This document shows positions 18,518-27,532 of a stretch of DNA of 64,000 nucleotides, in pieces. The stretch covers positions 16,148-80,147 of the forward strand of contig DWXF01000030.1 of the NCBI GenBank assembly GCA_019119335.1, written 5' to 3'. The notes under the pieces were generated by a model. It saw only the letters and a program-made list of their open reading frames with translations, did no database searches and had not been told where the DNA came from. Positions within the stretch are counted from its first letter, which is position 1, and the number at the start of each line of letters is the position of its first letter. Position numbers and translations under genes: made by a program. The stretch comes from Candidatus Flavonifractor merdavium. GTDB lineage: Bacteria; Bacillota; Clostridia; Oscillospirales; Oscillospiraceae.

Positions 18518-18553
18518 TGCTCCATGGCCATCATCACCGCGGCCCTGGCGTAA
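18518..18553 (+). other. Direct repeat of the pta 3' end (...SMAIITAALA*) downstream of pta
   Basis: ctccatggccatcatcaccgcggccctggcgtaa at 18520-18553 versus ctccatggccatcatcaccgcggccctggcctaa at 18271-18304: 33/34 identical. Confidence 0.95.
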
Positions 18554-18596
18554 AGCTTGGCGGTAAAAAATCACAGACTGACAACAAAACTGTTAC

Positions 18597-18631
18597 AAAA
18601 TCGGAGCGCCCCTGGCGGGCGCTCCGATTTT
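18597..18631 (+). terminator. Second intrinsic terminator after the pta tail copy
   Basis: AAAATCGGAGCGCCcctggcGGGCGCTCCGATTTT. Confidence 0.85.
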
Positions 18632-18855
18632 GTCCGCCGTCAATAAAAGAAGGACAAGATAGGGGATTTCCTCGGCGCTTTTCCCGTAAAAAAGCCAAAA
18701 TCCGTATTTTTTACATCTTACCCTTGACTTTTGCGGGGAAAGCGTGTATCATACGGTTTGTAACAATTTGTAACCATTCTTACCGAACTGTTACAAAGCA
18801 GCCTGCGGGCTGTCACCATATGATACAATTTACAGAATGGGAGGGTATCCCCCAC

Positions 18856-20355
18856 ATGGAATCAATCCTTCATCTGCCCCAATGGGACGGGGCGGGCGTT
18901 CGGGCCAAGCTGGAGCAGCTCCGGCAGCGGTACCGGCTCCAGGAGAAGATGGAGCTGGTGCAGCGGCGGATGGAGCGCATCCAGCACAAGCTGGACGCGG
19001 CCACCGCGGGAGAGCGGCGGCTCATCAGCCCGCTGAACTTCTTCGCCGTCGCCGCGGTGCTGGGCGTGGCCGCCATTGTGGCCACCGTCTACACCCCGGC
19101 CTACGTGGTGGAGCAGAACGGCGTGGTGCTGGGTACGGTGTCCAATCCCCAGGTATTTGAAGATGTGGTGAACCGGGTGGAGGCCCGGGCCAGCGAGATT
19201 CTGGGCTATGAATACACCCTGGAGGGAGAGGTCAACTACGATTTCGCCCTCACCGAGCCGGAGAATCTCACCTCTTCCGCCTATCTGGAGACCTACCTCT
19301 TCGATCAGATCGGCGCGGTGATGAAAAACTACGTGCTGACGGTGGACGGTCAGTTTATCGGCGCCGCTCAGGACCGGGCCGTGCTGGACAGCGTGCTGGA
19401 GCAGGTCAAGGCAGCCTACGTCACCGAGGACACGGTGTCCTCCGAGTTCACCGGCACGGTGTCCATCTCCCATGAGTACACTCCCTCCGACGTAAACCAG
19501 GATCCGGAGGCCATGCTGGCCGCCCTGACCGCCAACACCAACGGCCAGACGGTATACGAGGTGCAGAAGGGCGACACCTTCATGCAGATTGCCCTGGACA
19601 ACGGCATGACGGTGTCCGAGATGGAGGCCCTCAACCCCGATGTGGACATCAACCGCATCTACATCGGTCAGCTGCTCAACGTGAAAGAGGAGATCCCCTT
19701 CCTGTCGGTCAAGACGGTTGACAACGTGACCTACACCGAGTCCATCGCCTGCCCGGTGGTGGAGGTGGAGGACGACACCATGTTCCAGGGCGAGTCCAAG
19801 GTTCTGGACGAGGGCGTCCCCGGCGAGCAGGTGGTCAACGCCAACGTGGCCTATCTCAACGGCGTGGAGCAGGAGCGCACGGTGCTCTCCACCCAGGTGA
19901 CCCGTGAGGCCACCGAAAAGGTCATCGCCGTGGGCACCAAGGTGCGCCCCAGCTGGTATCCCACCGGCAGCTATATCTGGCCGGTGTACGGCACCATCAC
20001 CTCCTCCTTCGGCTACCGCTCCATCTTCGGCTCTTACAGCTACCATGAGGGTCTGGATATCGCCACCTCCTACGGCACCACCATCAAGGCCTCCGACGGC
20101 GGCACGGTGGTATTTGCCGGCGCCGGCACCGGCGGCTACTGGAGCTACGGCAACTACGTGATGATCGACCACGGCAACGGCGTGCGCACCATCTACGCCC
20201 ACTGCTCCAGCGTGCTGGTCTCCGCCGGCGAGCACGTCTATCAGGGGCAGCCCATTGCCCGGGTGGGTTCCACCGGACGCTCCAGCGGCAACCACTGCCA
20301 CTTTGAGATGCAGATCAACGGCACCCCGGTGAATCCCCGGTCCTACCTCAGCTGA
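18856..20355 (+). CDS. LysM / M23-family cell-wall peptidase
   Basis: LysM-like YEVQKGDTFMQIALDNGMTVSEMEALNPDVD; M23 HEGLDIATSYGTTIKASDGGTVVFAG, HCHFEMQINGTPVNPRSYL. Confidence 0.92.
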   Translation: MESILHLPQWDGAGVRAKLEQLRQRYRLQEKMELVQRRMERIQHKLDAATAGERRLISPLNFFAVAAVLGVAAIVATVYTPAYVVEQNGVVLGTVSNPQVFEDVVNRVEARASEILGYEYTLEGEVNYDFALTEPENLTSSAYLETYLFDQIGAVMKNYVLTVDGQFIGAAQDRAVLDSVLEQVKAAYVTEDTVSSEFTGTVSISHEYTPSDVNQDPEAMLAALTANTNGQTVYEVQKGDTFMQIALDNGMTVSEMEALNPDVDINRIYIGQLLNVKEEIPFLSVKTVDNVTYTESIACPVVEVEDDTMFQGESKVLDEGVPGEQVVNANVAYLNGVEQERTVLSTQVTREATEKVIAVGTKVRPSWYPTGSYIWPVYGTITSSFGYRSIFGSYSYHEGLDIATSYGTTIKASDGGTVVFAGAGTGGYWSYGNYVMIDHGNGVRTIYAHCSSVLVSAGEHVYQGQPIARVGSTGRSSGNHCHFEMQINGTPVNPRSYLS

Positions 20356-20360
20356 ATGAC

Positions 20361-20399
20361 AAAAACGCGGGAGCGACAATAGTCGCTCCCGCGTTTTTT
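20361..20399. terminator. Bidirectional terminator
   Basis: AAAAACGCGGGAGCGACaatAGTCGCTCCCGCGTTTTTT. Confidence 0.88.
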
Positions 20400-20407
20400 C
20401 TATGCGC

Positions 20408-21607
20408 TCAGCCCCGGCGGGCCAGGATCCGGTCCAGCAGGACATGGGCGGCCTCCTCCTTGCTCATGAGAGGCAGCTCCACCATGTCGTCCGGGCTGAT
20501 GAGGGTGAGCAGGTTGGTGGCCACTCCAAAGCCCGCCCCCGGCTCCTTCAGGTTGTTGGCGGCAATCAGGTCCAGGTGTTTCTTCTCCAGCTTCCTGCGG
20601 GAGTTTTCCACCATGTCCCGGGTCTCCATGGAAAAGCCGCACAGAAACTGTCCGGGGCGCTTGTGCTCCCCCAGCCAGGCCAGAATATCCCGGGTGCGGG
20701 CCAGAGGGAGGGACAGGTCGGCGTCGGAGCCGCTTTTCTTGATCTTGTCCTCCGCCTGGGCGGCGGGGCGGTAGTCGGCCACGGCGGCGGCCTTGATGAT
20801 GATATCCTGCTCCGCCGCCCGGCTGGTGACCGCCTCAAACATATCCTGAGCGGACAAAATATCCACCGTCTCCACACATACCGGCCGGCTCAGGCTGGTG
20901 GGCCCGGTCACCAGGGTGACTGCCGCCCCCCGGCTGGCGGCGGCCCTGGCGATGGCGTAGCCCATTTTGCCGGTGGAGTGGTTGGTCAGATAGCGCACCG
21001 GGTCCAGGGCCTCCTGGGTGGGTCCAGCGGTGACCAGCACCCGCAGCCCCGTCATGTCCTTCTCATGGCCCACGGCGTACTCCACATAGGCCAGCAGCTC
21101 CTCCGGCTCGGGCATCTTCCCCTTCCCCACCGCGCCGCAGGCCAGTCGGCCGCTGGCAGGCTCAATGATCTGCCAGCCGTATTTGCGCAGAATGTCCAGA
21201 TTGTCCTGGGTCACCGGGTTTTCGTACATTCTGGTGTTCATGGCGGGGGCAGCCAGCTTGGGGCAGTTGCAGGCCAGCACGGTGGTGGTCAGCATGTCGT
21301 CGGCCAGACCGTGGGCCAGCTTGGCCAGCACGTTGGCGGTGGCGGGGGCCACCAGCACCACGTCGGCCTGGTCAGCCAGAGCGATGTGCTCCACCTGGAA
21401 CTGATAGTTGCGATCAAAGGTGTCCACGCTCACCCGATTGCCCGTCAGGGACTCAAAGGTGTGGGGGCCGATAAACTCGGTGGCGTTGCGGGTCATGAGC
21501 ACCTGCACGTTGGCCCCCTGCTTCACCAGGGCGGAGGCCAGAGAGGCGGATTTATAACAGGCAATGCCGCCGGTGACGCACAGCAGCACGGTCTTTCCCT
21601 TCAGCAT
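20408..21607 (-). CDS. coaBC: Bifunctional phosphopantothenoylcysteine decarboxylase / phosphopantothenate-cysteine ligase
   Basis: KTVLLCVTGGIACYKSASLASAL; APAMNTRMYENPVTQDN; VTAGPTQEALDPVRYLTNHSTGKMGYAIARAAASRGA. Confidence 0.96.
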   Translation of the reverse strand: MLKGKTVLLCVTGGIACYKSASLASALVKQGANVQVLMTRNATEFIGPHTFESLTGNRVSVDTFDRNYQFQVEHIALADQADVVLVAPATANVLAKLAHGLADDMLTTTVLACNCPKLAAPAMNTRMYENPVTQDNLDILRKYGWQIIEPASGRLACGAVGKGKMPEPEELLAYVEYAVGHEKDMTGLRVLVTAGPTQEALDPVRYLTNHSTGKMGYAIARAAASRGAAVTLVTGPTSLSRPVCVETVDILSAQDMFEAVTSRAAEQDIIIKAAAVADYRPAAQAEDKIKKSGSDADLSLPLARTRDILAWLGEHKRPGQFLCGFSMETRDMVENSRRKLEKKHLDLIAANNLKEPGAGFGVATNLLTLISPDDMVELPLMSKEEAAHVLLDRILARRG

Positions 21608-21836
21608 AACGCACGCTCCTTTGTCTGTGGTGAGCCCAATTATAGCAGACCCCTCCCCCATTTTCCACATTGGGATTGCATTTTGTGGACAAATTGCGTA
21701 TAATGGCTTCGGCTGTCCGGGACGGCGGGCCGCTGTACTCCCAGCGAGACGGCAGGCCCATTCTCCGCTCCCAAAAGCCCATTTATTTTGCGCTGTATCC
21801 CGCAAGGACGGGAACGGCAGCAGGAGGTAATTGCAT

Positions 21837-22529
21837 ATGAAAACCGCCCAAACCCGCGCTCAGCGCACCAGGCAGGTGCAGAGCCTGGCCATTCTGGCCA
21901 TGTTCACCGCCATCATTTTCCTGCTCACCTTTACGCCGCTGGGCCTCATTGACCTGCCGGTCATCAAGGCCACCGTGCTTCACGTGCCGGTGATCATCGG
22001 CTCCATTCTGCTGGGTCCCAGGAAGGGCGCGTTTCTTGGAGGCATGTTCGGCCTGTCCAGCCTGATTAAAAATACGCTGGTGCCCGGTCTGTCCTCCTTT
22101 GTTTTTTCTCCCCTGATCCCCGTCCCCGGCCTGGACCGGGGCAGCCTCTGGGCCCTGTTTATCTGCTTCGTGCCCCGGATCCTGGTGGGCGTCTCCCCCT
22201 GGCTGGTGTACGCCCTGTTCAAGCATCTGCCCGGTAAGCGCAACGCCGGGGTGCAGACCGTCTCCCTGGTGATCGCCGCCATTGTGGGGGCCCTCACCAA
22301 CACCGCCCTGGTGATGGGCTCCATCGGCGTTATCTTCACCGAGGCCTATGCCGCCGCCCAGGGCATCCCCGCCGACGCCATCACCGGCTTTATTCTGGGC
22401 ATTGTGGCCGCCAACGGCATCCCCGAGGCCATTGTGGCCGCCGTGGTCACCCCCGCCGTGTGCGTGCCCCTGATCCACGCCCTGAAGCTGGAGAAAGCCC
22501 CCGCCGCCACGGCGGAGCAGCCCGCCTGA
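21837..22529 (+). CDS. ECF transporter S component, predicted pantothenate-type from context
   Basis: Multi-TM: VQSLAILAMFTAIIFLLTFTPLGLIDLPVIKATVLHVPVIIGSILLGPRKGAFLGGMFGLSSL; between coaBC and coaX. Confidence 0.85.
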   Translation: MKTAQTRAQRTRQVQSLAILAMFTAIIFLLTFTPLGLIDLPVIKATVLHVPVIIGSILLGPRKGAFLGGMFGLSSLIKNTLVPGLSSFVFSPLIPVPGLDRGSLWALFICFVPRILVGVSPWLVYALFKHLPGKRNAGVQTVSLVIAAIVGALTNTALVMGSIGVIFTEAYAAAQGIPADAITGFILGIVAANGIPEAIVAAVVTPAVCVPLIHALKLEKAPAATAEQPA

Positions 22530-22530
22530 C

Positions 22531-23283
22531 ATGCTGCTTACCGTTGACATCGGCAACACCACCGTGGCCGTGGCCGCCTTTGCGGGGGAGCGGCTGGCCT
22601 TTCTCCGCCGCCTGCCCTCCGACACCGCCCTGGACGGCCCCGGCTGGCAAACGGCTCTGAAGGAGCTGCTGGCGGGCACGGGGCCGGTCCGGGGGTGCGC
22701 GCTGGCCTCGGTGGTGCCCGATCTGACCCCAAGGGTGGCCCAGGCCATCACCGCCGTGACGGGCGTGCCGGTGCTGACGGTGGATCAGCACACCCCCACC
22801 GGTCTGCCTCTGGGGAACTACGACGCCAAAAACCTGGGCATGGACCGGGTGGTGGACTGCGTGGCCGCCCTGAGCCGGTATGCCCCGCCCCTGGCGGTAT
22901 TTGACATGGGCACTGCCACCACCCTGTCGGTGGTGGGGGCGGACGGAATCTTTCTGGGAGGCATGATCCTTCCCGGCCTGTCCCTGTCCCTCAACGCCCT
23001 CAGCGCCAGGGCCGCCCAGCTGCCCCCCATCACCCTCTCCCCGCCGGAGGGCCTCATCGGCACCAACACCGAGCGCTGCATGCGCTACGGGGCCCTGTAC
23101 GGGGCCGCCGGAGCCATCGAGGGCATTGTGACCCGGCTGGAGGATCAGCTGGGGCCGCTGACGGTGGTACTCACCGGGGGCAACAGCGCCTATGTGCGCC
23201 CCCTCCTCCGCTGCCCCACCGCCTGGGAGCCCAATCTCACCTTCCTGGGCCTGCGGGAGCTGTGGCTGCGGCAGTACGGATGA
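22531..23283 (+). CDS. coaX: Type III pantothenate kinase
   Basis: MLLTVDIGNTTVAVAAF; NYDAKNLGMDRVVDCVAA; VFDMGTATTLSVVGADG; GGMILPGLSLSLNALSARAAQLP. Confidence 0.95.
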   Translation: MLLTVDIGNTTVAVAAFAGERLAFLRRLPSDTALDGPGWQTALKELLAGTGPVRGCALASVVPDLTPRVAQAITAVTGVPVLTVDQHTPTGLPLGNYDAKNLGMDRVVDCVAALSRYAPPLAVFDMGTATTLSVVGADGIFLGGMILPGLSLSLNALSARAAQLPPITLSPPEGLIGTNTERCMRYGALYGAAGAIEGIVTRLEDQLGPLTVVLTGGNSAYVRPLLRCPTAWEPNLTFLGLRELWLRQYG

Positions 23284-23284
23284 T

Positions 23285-23320
23285 AAAAACCGCCTTTGGC
23301 ATTGCGCCAAAGGCGGTTTT
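23285..23320 (+). terminator. Terminator after coaX
   Basis: AAAACCGCCTTTGGCattgcGCCAAAGGCGGTTTT. Confidence 0.85.
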
Positions 23321-23390
23321 CTTTTCCTTGCCATACGAAGTAAAATATCCTATACTGTATGCTGAGAGAAAAGCTGCAAGGAGGAACAAT

Positions 23391-25163
23391 ATGAAACGAC
23401 ACTGGAGCAGCGCGCTGTTGGCGGGAGCCCTGGCCCTCACCCTGCTGGCCGCCCCGGCCCAGGCCATTCAGACGGCGGACTCCCACGGCGTCCAGACCGT
23501 GGACAGCGGCGCATGGTTTCACGAAGAGGATTTCCCCGCCGCCCTCTACCCCACCGCCATTCTGTACAGCTACGGCCTGGTAAACGGCGCCGGCACCGAC
23601 CAATATGGCAACATCAGCACCGGCGTGGACCAGCCCCTCACCCGGCAGGAGGCGGTGACTCTGCTGTTGCGCCTGCTTGGTCTGGAGGAGGCAGCCAAAT
23701 CCGGCCAGTGGGACACCCCCTTTACCGATCTGGCCGACTGGGCCGCCCCCTATGTGGGCTGCGCCTACGCCAAGGGCATGGCCGCCGGAACCTCCGCCAC
23801 CACCTTCTCCGGGGAGGCCCCCATTACCATGGAGCAGTTCCTCACCCTGATGCTGCGGGCCCTGGGCTATTCCGACGCCAACGGGGAGTTTTCCTGGCAG
23901 GACCCCTACGCCCTGGCGGAAGAGGTGGGACTGCTCTGCCCTCTTTTCTCCGGTAAGGGCTTTCTCCGGGGAGACGCCATGTTCATCTGCTACGAGGCTC
24001 TGGACGCCCGCCCCAAGGGGAGAGATACTACCCTGCTGGAGGAGCTCACCGCCAATGGGGCCATCCAGAAGCGGGGCGTGCCCATGCTGGACCCCTCCAC
24101 CCGCCTGAAAGCCGACTATGAGACCCTGCCCCAACAGCTGGACTATCTGAAAGAGGAGTTCGGCGTGAACCATGTGACCATCGACTTCTCCGATTATCCC
24201 TCCTTTACCGCCTTCACCGACCAGCTCTGGGACTACTGCCAGGAGCGGAACTACTGGGCCCCCTGGCCGGAAGATATCTACACCTTTTCGGAGAAGCCGG
24301 AGGAGCTGTACTGGGAGCTGGCGGCCAAAATGGAGGGGTTCTGGGCGCTGAATGAGCGCTTCGAGGAGGAGAATACCCAAAACTACCCCACCCTGGCCCC
24401 CACCGACGTAAAAAACCACGCCTGGTATCAGGCCCAGGCCGATTACCTGGCCGACAAGCTGCCCCGGGACCTCTGGGAACAGCGTATGGAGCTGAAAGAC
24501 GTCAGCGACACCCTGCTCCGGGCCTGGTCCGGGACGGATCTGAGGCTGTACGCCCGGTCGGGCGCCCTGAACAGCGACGACTGGCACATCCCCCTGGAGT
24601 ATTACACCTGCACCGCCCTCAGCGGGGAGGGCCGGGAAGGTTCCTACATGCTCCAGGCCATGGACGAGCTGACCGCCCTCTATGACCAGTTGGTGGACGA
24701 GGACATGACCGACTACCAGAAGGTAAAGGCCATCTACGAGGGCGTGATGGCCCGGACGGACTACAACAATACCGTCTTCAACAAGTATCAGGGCAACTCC
24801 GACTGGGACGCCATGCTCAGCGACCCGGAATTTGTCCTGTCCCAGACCTGGCTTGGCGTGGTCAAGGGGGCGGACGTGGTGTGCGGCGGATACAGCCAGG
24901 CCGTCAGCAGCCTGCTGGATCTGGCGGGCATCCCCAACTTTGTGGTGACCAGCTATTCCGGCGACATGGGCCACGCCTGGAACAAGGTGCTGCTGGACGG
25001 AAACTGGTACAACCTGGACGCCACCTGGGGCGACGGGGGGAATTCCTCCCAGTTCTTCCTGCGCAGCGACCAGGCCTTCCTCCGGGACGGCCATGAGGAC
25101 TACGTCTGGGACGGCACCTCCGAGGATGCGCTGCTCTTCCCCGCCCGGCAGGACTATCGCTGA
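23391..25163 (+). CDS. Secreted SLH-domain protein with C-terminal transglutaminase-like domain
   Basis: Signal peptide; SLH-like TRQEAVTLLLRLLG, ITMEQFLTLMLRALGYSD; VVCGGYSQAVSSLLDLAGIPNFVVTSYSGDMGHAWNKVLLDGNWYNLDATWGD. Confidence 0.88.
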   Translation: MKRHWSSALLAGALALTLLAAPAQAIQTADSHGVQTVDSGAWFHEEDFPAALYPTAILYSYGLVNGAGTDQYGNISTGVDQPLTRQEAVTLLLRLLGLEEAAKSGQWDTPFTDLADWAAPYVGCAYAKGMAAGTSATTFSGEAPITMEQFLTLMLRALGYSDANGEFSWQDPYALAEEVGLLCPLFSGKGFLRGDAMFICYEALDARPKGRDTTLLEELTANGAIQKRGVPMLDPSTRLKADYETLPQQLDYLKEEFGVNHVTIDFSDYPSFTAFTDQLWDYCQERNYWAPWPEDIYTFSEKPEELYWELAAKMEGFWALNERFEEENTQNYPTLAPTDVKNHAWYQAQADYLADKLPRDLWEQRMELKDVSDTLLRAWSGTDLRLYARSGALNSDDWHIPLEYYTCTALSGEGREGSYMLQAMDELTALYDQLVDEDMTDYQKVKAIYEGVMARTDYNNTVFNKYQGNSDWDAMLSDPEFVLSQTWLGVVKGADVVCGGYSQAVSSLLDLAGIPNFVVTSYSGDMGHAWNKVLLDGNWYNLDATWGDGGNSSQFFLRSDQAFLRDGHEDYVWDGTSEDALLFPARQDYR

Positions 25164-25166
25164 GAC

Positions 25167-25200
25167 AAAAAACGCGCTGGAGCAATCCAGCGCGTTTTTT
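25167..25200. terminator. Bidirectional terminator
   Basis: AAAAAACGCGCTGGAgcaaTCCAGCGCGTTTTTT. Confidence 0.85.
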
Positions 25201-26066
25201 CAGCTTCGCCGCTCCCGGCTCTGCCGGAGGGCCCTCACCTTTTTCTTCCGGTACCACACGCAGTTAAACACGTTGCCCAAAATGAGGATGTTGCCGCACA
25301 GGTAGAGCCACACCAGCAGGATGATCACCGAGGCCAGGGACCCGTACACCAGAGAGTACCGGGAGGACAGGCCGATGAACCAGGAGAACAGGGCGGAGGC
25401 CGCCACCAGGGCCGCCGCCGCCAGAAAGGCGCCGGTGAGGACGGGGGGCCGGGGCTTTCCTCTGGGGGCGGCCATGCGGTAGACCACCAGCACAAAGAAA
25501 AACATCATCAAAAACAGGAGCAAAAACCGGAACCACTGCCACTCCCAGGGGAGCACGGCCTGCTCCAGGTTAAAAAAGTCCTCCACCAGCCGGAACAGCC
25601 AGTCCCCGGTGAGGAGCACCACAAAGGACAGATAGACGGTGAAGAGAAAGAGTACCGAAAACACCAGGCTGGCGGCGATGCGCCACACCCCCCGGTAGCC
25701 CTTCCGGCCATACAGCTCCTCCATAATATTCATCAGCGCCCGGAAGGCGGCGGAGGCGGAAAATAGGGTCATGCCCGCCCCGGCGATGAGCAGGGCGGTG
25801 GACTGATTGTTGGTGATATAGCCCACGTAGTCCCCCAAAATTCCCAGGGTCTCCTTGGGAAAGAAGGGGGCGGCGGCATCCAGCACCTCCTGGATATTCA
25901 GATTCAGCAGGCCCACAAAGGCGTTGATGCAGATAAGCACCGGGAAAAAGGTGAGCACCAGGAAGTAGGCCAGCTCGGCCGCCGACCGGGACACCCGTTT
26001 GGCAAAGTAGATGCGCACCATCTCCCGCACGAAGCGCACCGCCTCGCTGTTCCATATCCGCTGCAT
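25200..26066 (-). CDS. YihY/virulence factor BrkB family membrane protein
   Basis: SRSAAELAYFLVLTFFPVLICINAFVGLL; LASVIILLVWLYLCGNILILGNVFN. Confidence 0.92.
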   Translation of the reverse strand: MQRIWNSEAVRFVREMVRIYFAKRVSRSAAELAYFLVLTFFPVLICINAFVGLLNLNIQEVLDAAAPFFPKETLGILGDYVGYITNNQSTALLIAGAGMTLFSASAAFRALMNIMEELYGRKGYRGVWRIAASLVFSVLFLFTVYLSFVVLLTGDWLFRLVEDFFNLEQAVLPWEWQWFRFLLLFLMMFFFVLVVYRMAAPRGKPRPPVLTGAFLAAAALVAASALFSWFIGLSSRYSLVYGSLASVIILLVWLYLCGNILILGNVFNCVWYRKKKVRALRQSRERRS

Positions 26067-26115
26067 AAACCGACCTCCTTCCGCTCTCCAGCATACCCCG
26101 TTTTCCCCGCGAAAA

Positions 26116-26150
26116 AACAAAAAGACCGTCTGCAAAACGCAGACGGTCTT
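26116..26150 (-). terminator. Terminator downstream of rpsT
   Basis: Minus strand AAGACCGTCTGCgttttGCAGACGGTCTTTTTG. Confidence 0.8.
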
Positions 26151-26163
26151 ACGTTGCCTTGAC

Positions 26164-26427
26164 TCAGGCCAGCTTGTTCAGCTTGATGGTCATGGCGCTC
26201 TTCTTATGCGCGGCGTTGTTCTTGTGCAGCAGGCCACGAACCACAGCCTTGTCAACCGCCTTGACGGCCACCTTGTAAGCGCCCTCGGCCTCGCTGCGGT
26301 TGCCTTCGACCACCGCGGCCTCGAACTTCTTGATGTCGGTCTTCAGCGCGGACTTAGCGGCCTTGTTCTGCATGGCCTTGGTCTTATTCACCAGGACACG
26401 CTTCTTGGCAGACTTAATATTCGGCAA
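26164..26427 (-). CDS. rpsT: 30S ribosomal protein S20, TTG start
   Basis: (M)PNIKSAKKRVLVNKTKAMQNKAAKSALKT; TTG start at 26427 behind ggaggtgtttgg. Confidence 0.95.
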   Translation of the reverse strand: MPNIKSAKKRVLVNKTKAMQNKAAKSALKTDIKKFEAAVVEGNRSEAEGAYKVAVKAVDKAVVRGLLHKNNAAHKKSAMTIKLNKLA

Positions 26428-26629
26428 ACCAAACACCTCCTCCGATGACGATATCATTATTTACACAGTTTGCCCGTGCAGATTCTTATTTTAACAGCCA
26501 ACGCCGAAAATTGCAACTGTTTTTTTCAACTTTTTTTGTTTTTTTTGCATAGGAGGGGCCCATCCGCAAAAAATAGTTTCGTCAACAAGAATGCGCACCA
26601 TATCTTGGGGTAGGAAAGGAGGAGGCGCT

Positions 26630-27532
26630 ATGGATCAGCGTCGCACGGACCTGGCGGTGGAGGCCGCCCAGCTCTGGCGGGAGCGGGGCGGCGTGGGAGC
26701 CCTGCCCGGAGTGGAGAGCCGGGAGAGCAAACGGGAGGGCTACCCGGTGACCACGGTAAAGATCCTGGACTGCCGGGGGGAGCAGGCCCTGGGCAAGCCG
26801 GCGGGCACTTATGTCACCCTCACTCTGGAGGGGCTGGCCCGGCGGGAGAACGACGCCTTCGGCCGGGCGGCCCGGGCGGTGGCGGCGGAGCTCACCCCTC
26901 TGCTCAAGCTGTCCAAGGGGTCCCCGGTGCTGGTGGTGGGCCTGGGCAACCGCTCCATCACCCCCGATGACATCGGCCCCAAGGCCGCCGACCACACCAT
27001 GGTGACCCGCCATCTGGTGGAGCAGGTGCCCGAGCACTTCGGCTCCTTCCGGCCGGTGGCCGCCCTGGCCGCCGGGGTGCTGGGCACCACCGGGGTGGAG
27101 AGCGGCGAGCTGGTGCGGGCGGTGGCGGAAAAGGTGCGTCCGGCCTGCGTCATCGTGGTGGACGCCCTGGCCTCCCGCAGCCTGAGCCGGGTGTGTACCA
27201 CCGTCCAGCTGGCCGACACCGGCATCGTCCCCGGCTCCGGGGTGGGCAACGCCCGCTTTGCCCTCAACGCCCAGACCCTGGGGGTGCCGGTGATCGCCGT
27301 GGGGGTGCCCACGGTGGTGGACGCCGCCACCCTGGCCGCCGACGTGCTGGCCCAGGCCGGCCGGGCAGATCTGGACCCCGACGCCCTCCGGGGGGCGGGG
27401 GACGGATTGCTGGTCACCCCCCGGGACATCGACGCCCGGGTGGCCGACCTGGCCAAGGTCATCGGCTACGGCATCAATCTGGCCCTCCAGCCCGGCCTGA
27501 GCATCGCCGATATCGACCTGTTTTTAAGCTGA
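26630..27532 (+). CDS. gpr: GPR endopeptidase (germination protease)
   Basis: RRTDLAVEAAQLW; VVGLGNRSITPDDIGPKAADHTMVTRHL; LAAGVLGTTGVES; DALASRSLSRVCTTVQLADTGIVPGSGVGN. Confidence 0.97.
   Translation: MDQRRTDLAVEAAQLWRERGGVGALPGVESRESKREGYPVTTVKILDCRGEQALGKPAGTYVTLTLEGLARRENDAFGRAARAVAAELTPLLKLSKGSPVLVVGLGNRSITPDDIGPKAADHTMVTRHLVEQVPEHFGSFRPVAALAAGVLGTTGVESGELVRAVAEKVRPACVIVVDALASRSLSRVCTTVQLADTGIVPGSGVGNARFALNAQTLGVPVIAVGVPTVVDAATLAADVLAQAGRADLDPDALRGAGDGLLVTPRDIDARVADLAKVIGYGINLALQPGLSIADIDLFLS

Noticed and set aside
18338-18553. 71-aa ORF after pta as a real gene
   Set aside because: It begins in the terminator, crosses hairpins and ends in the duplicated pta tail; better explained as a repeat than a protein.
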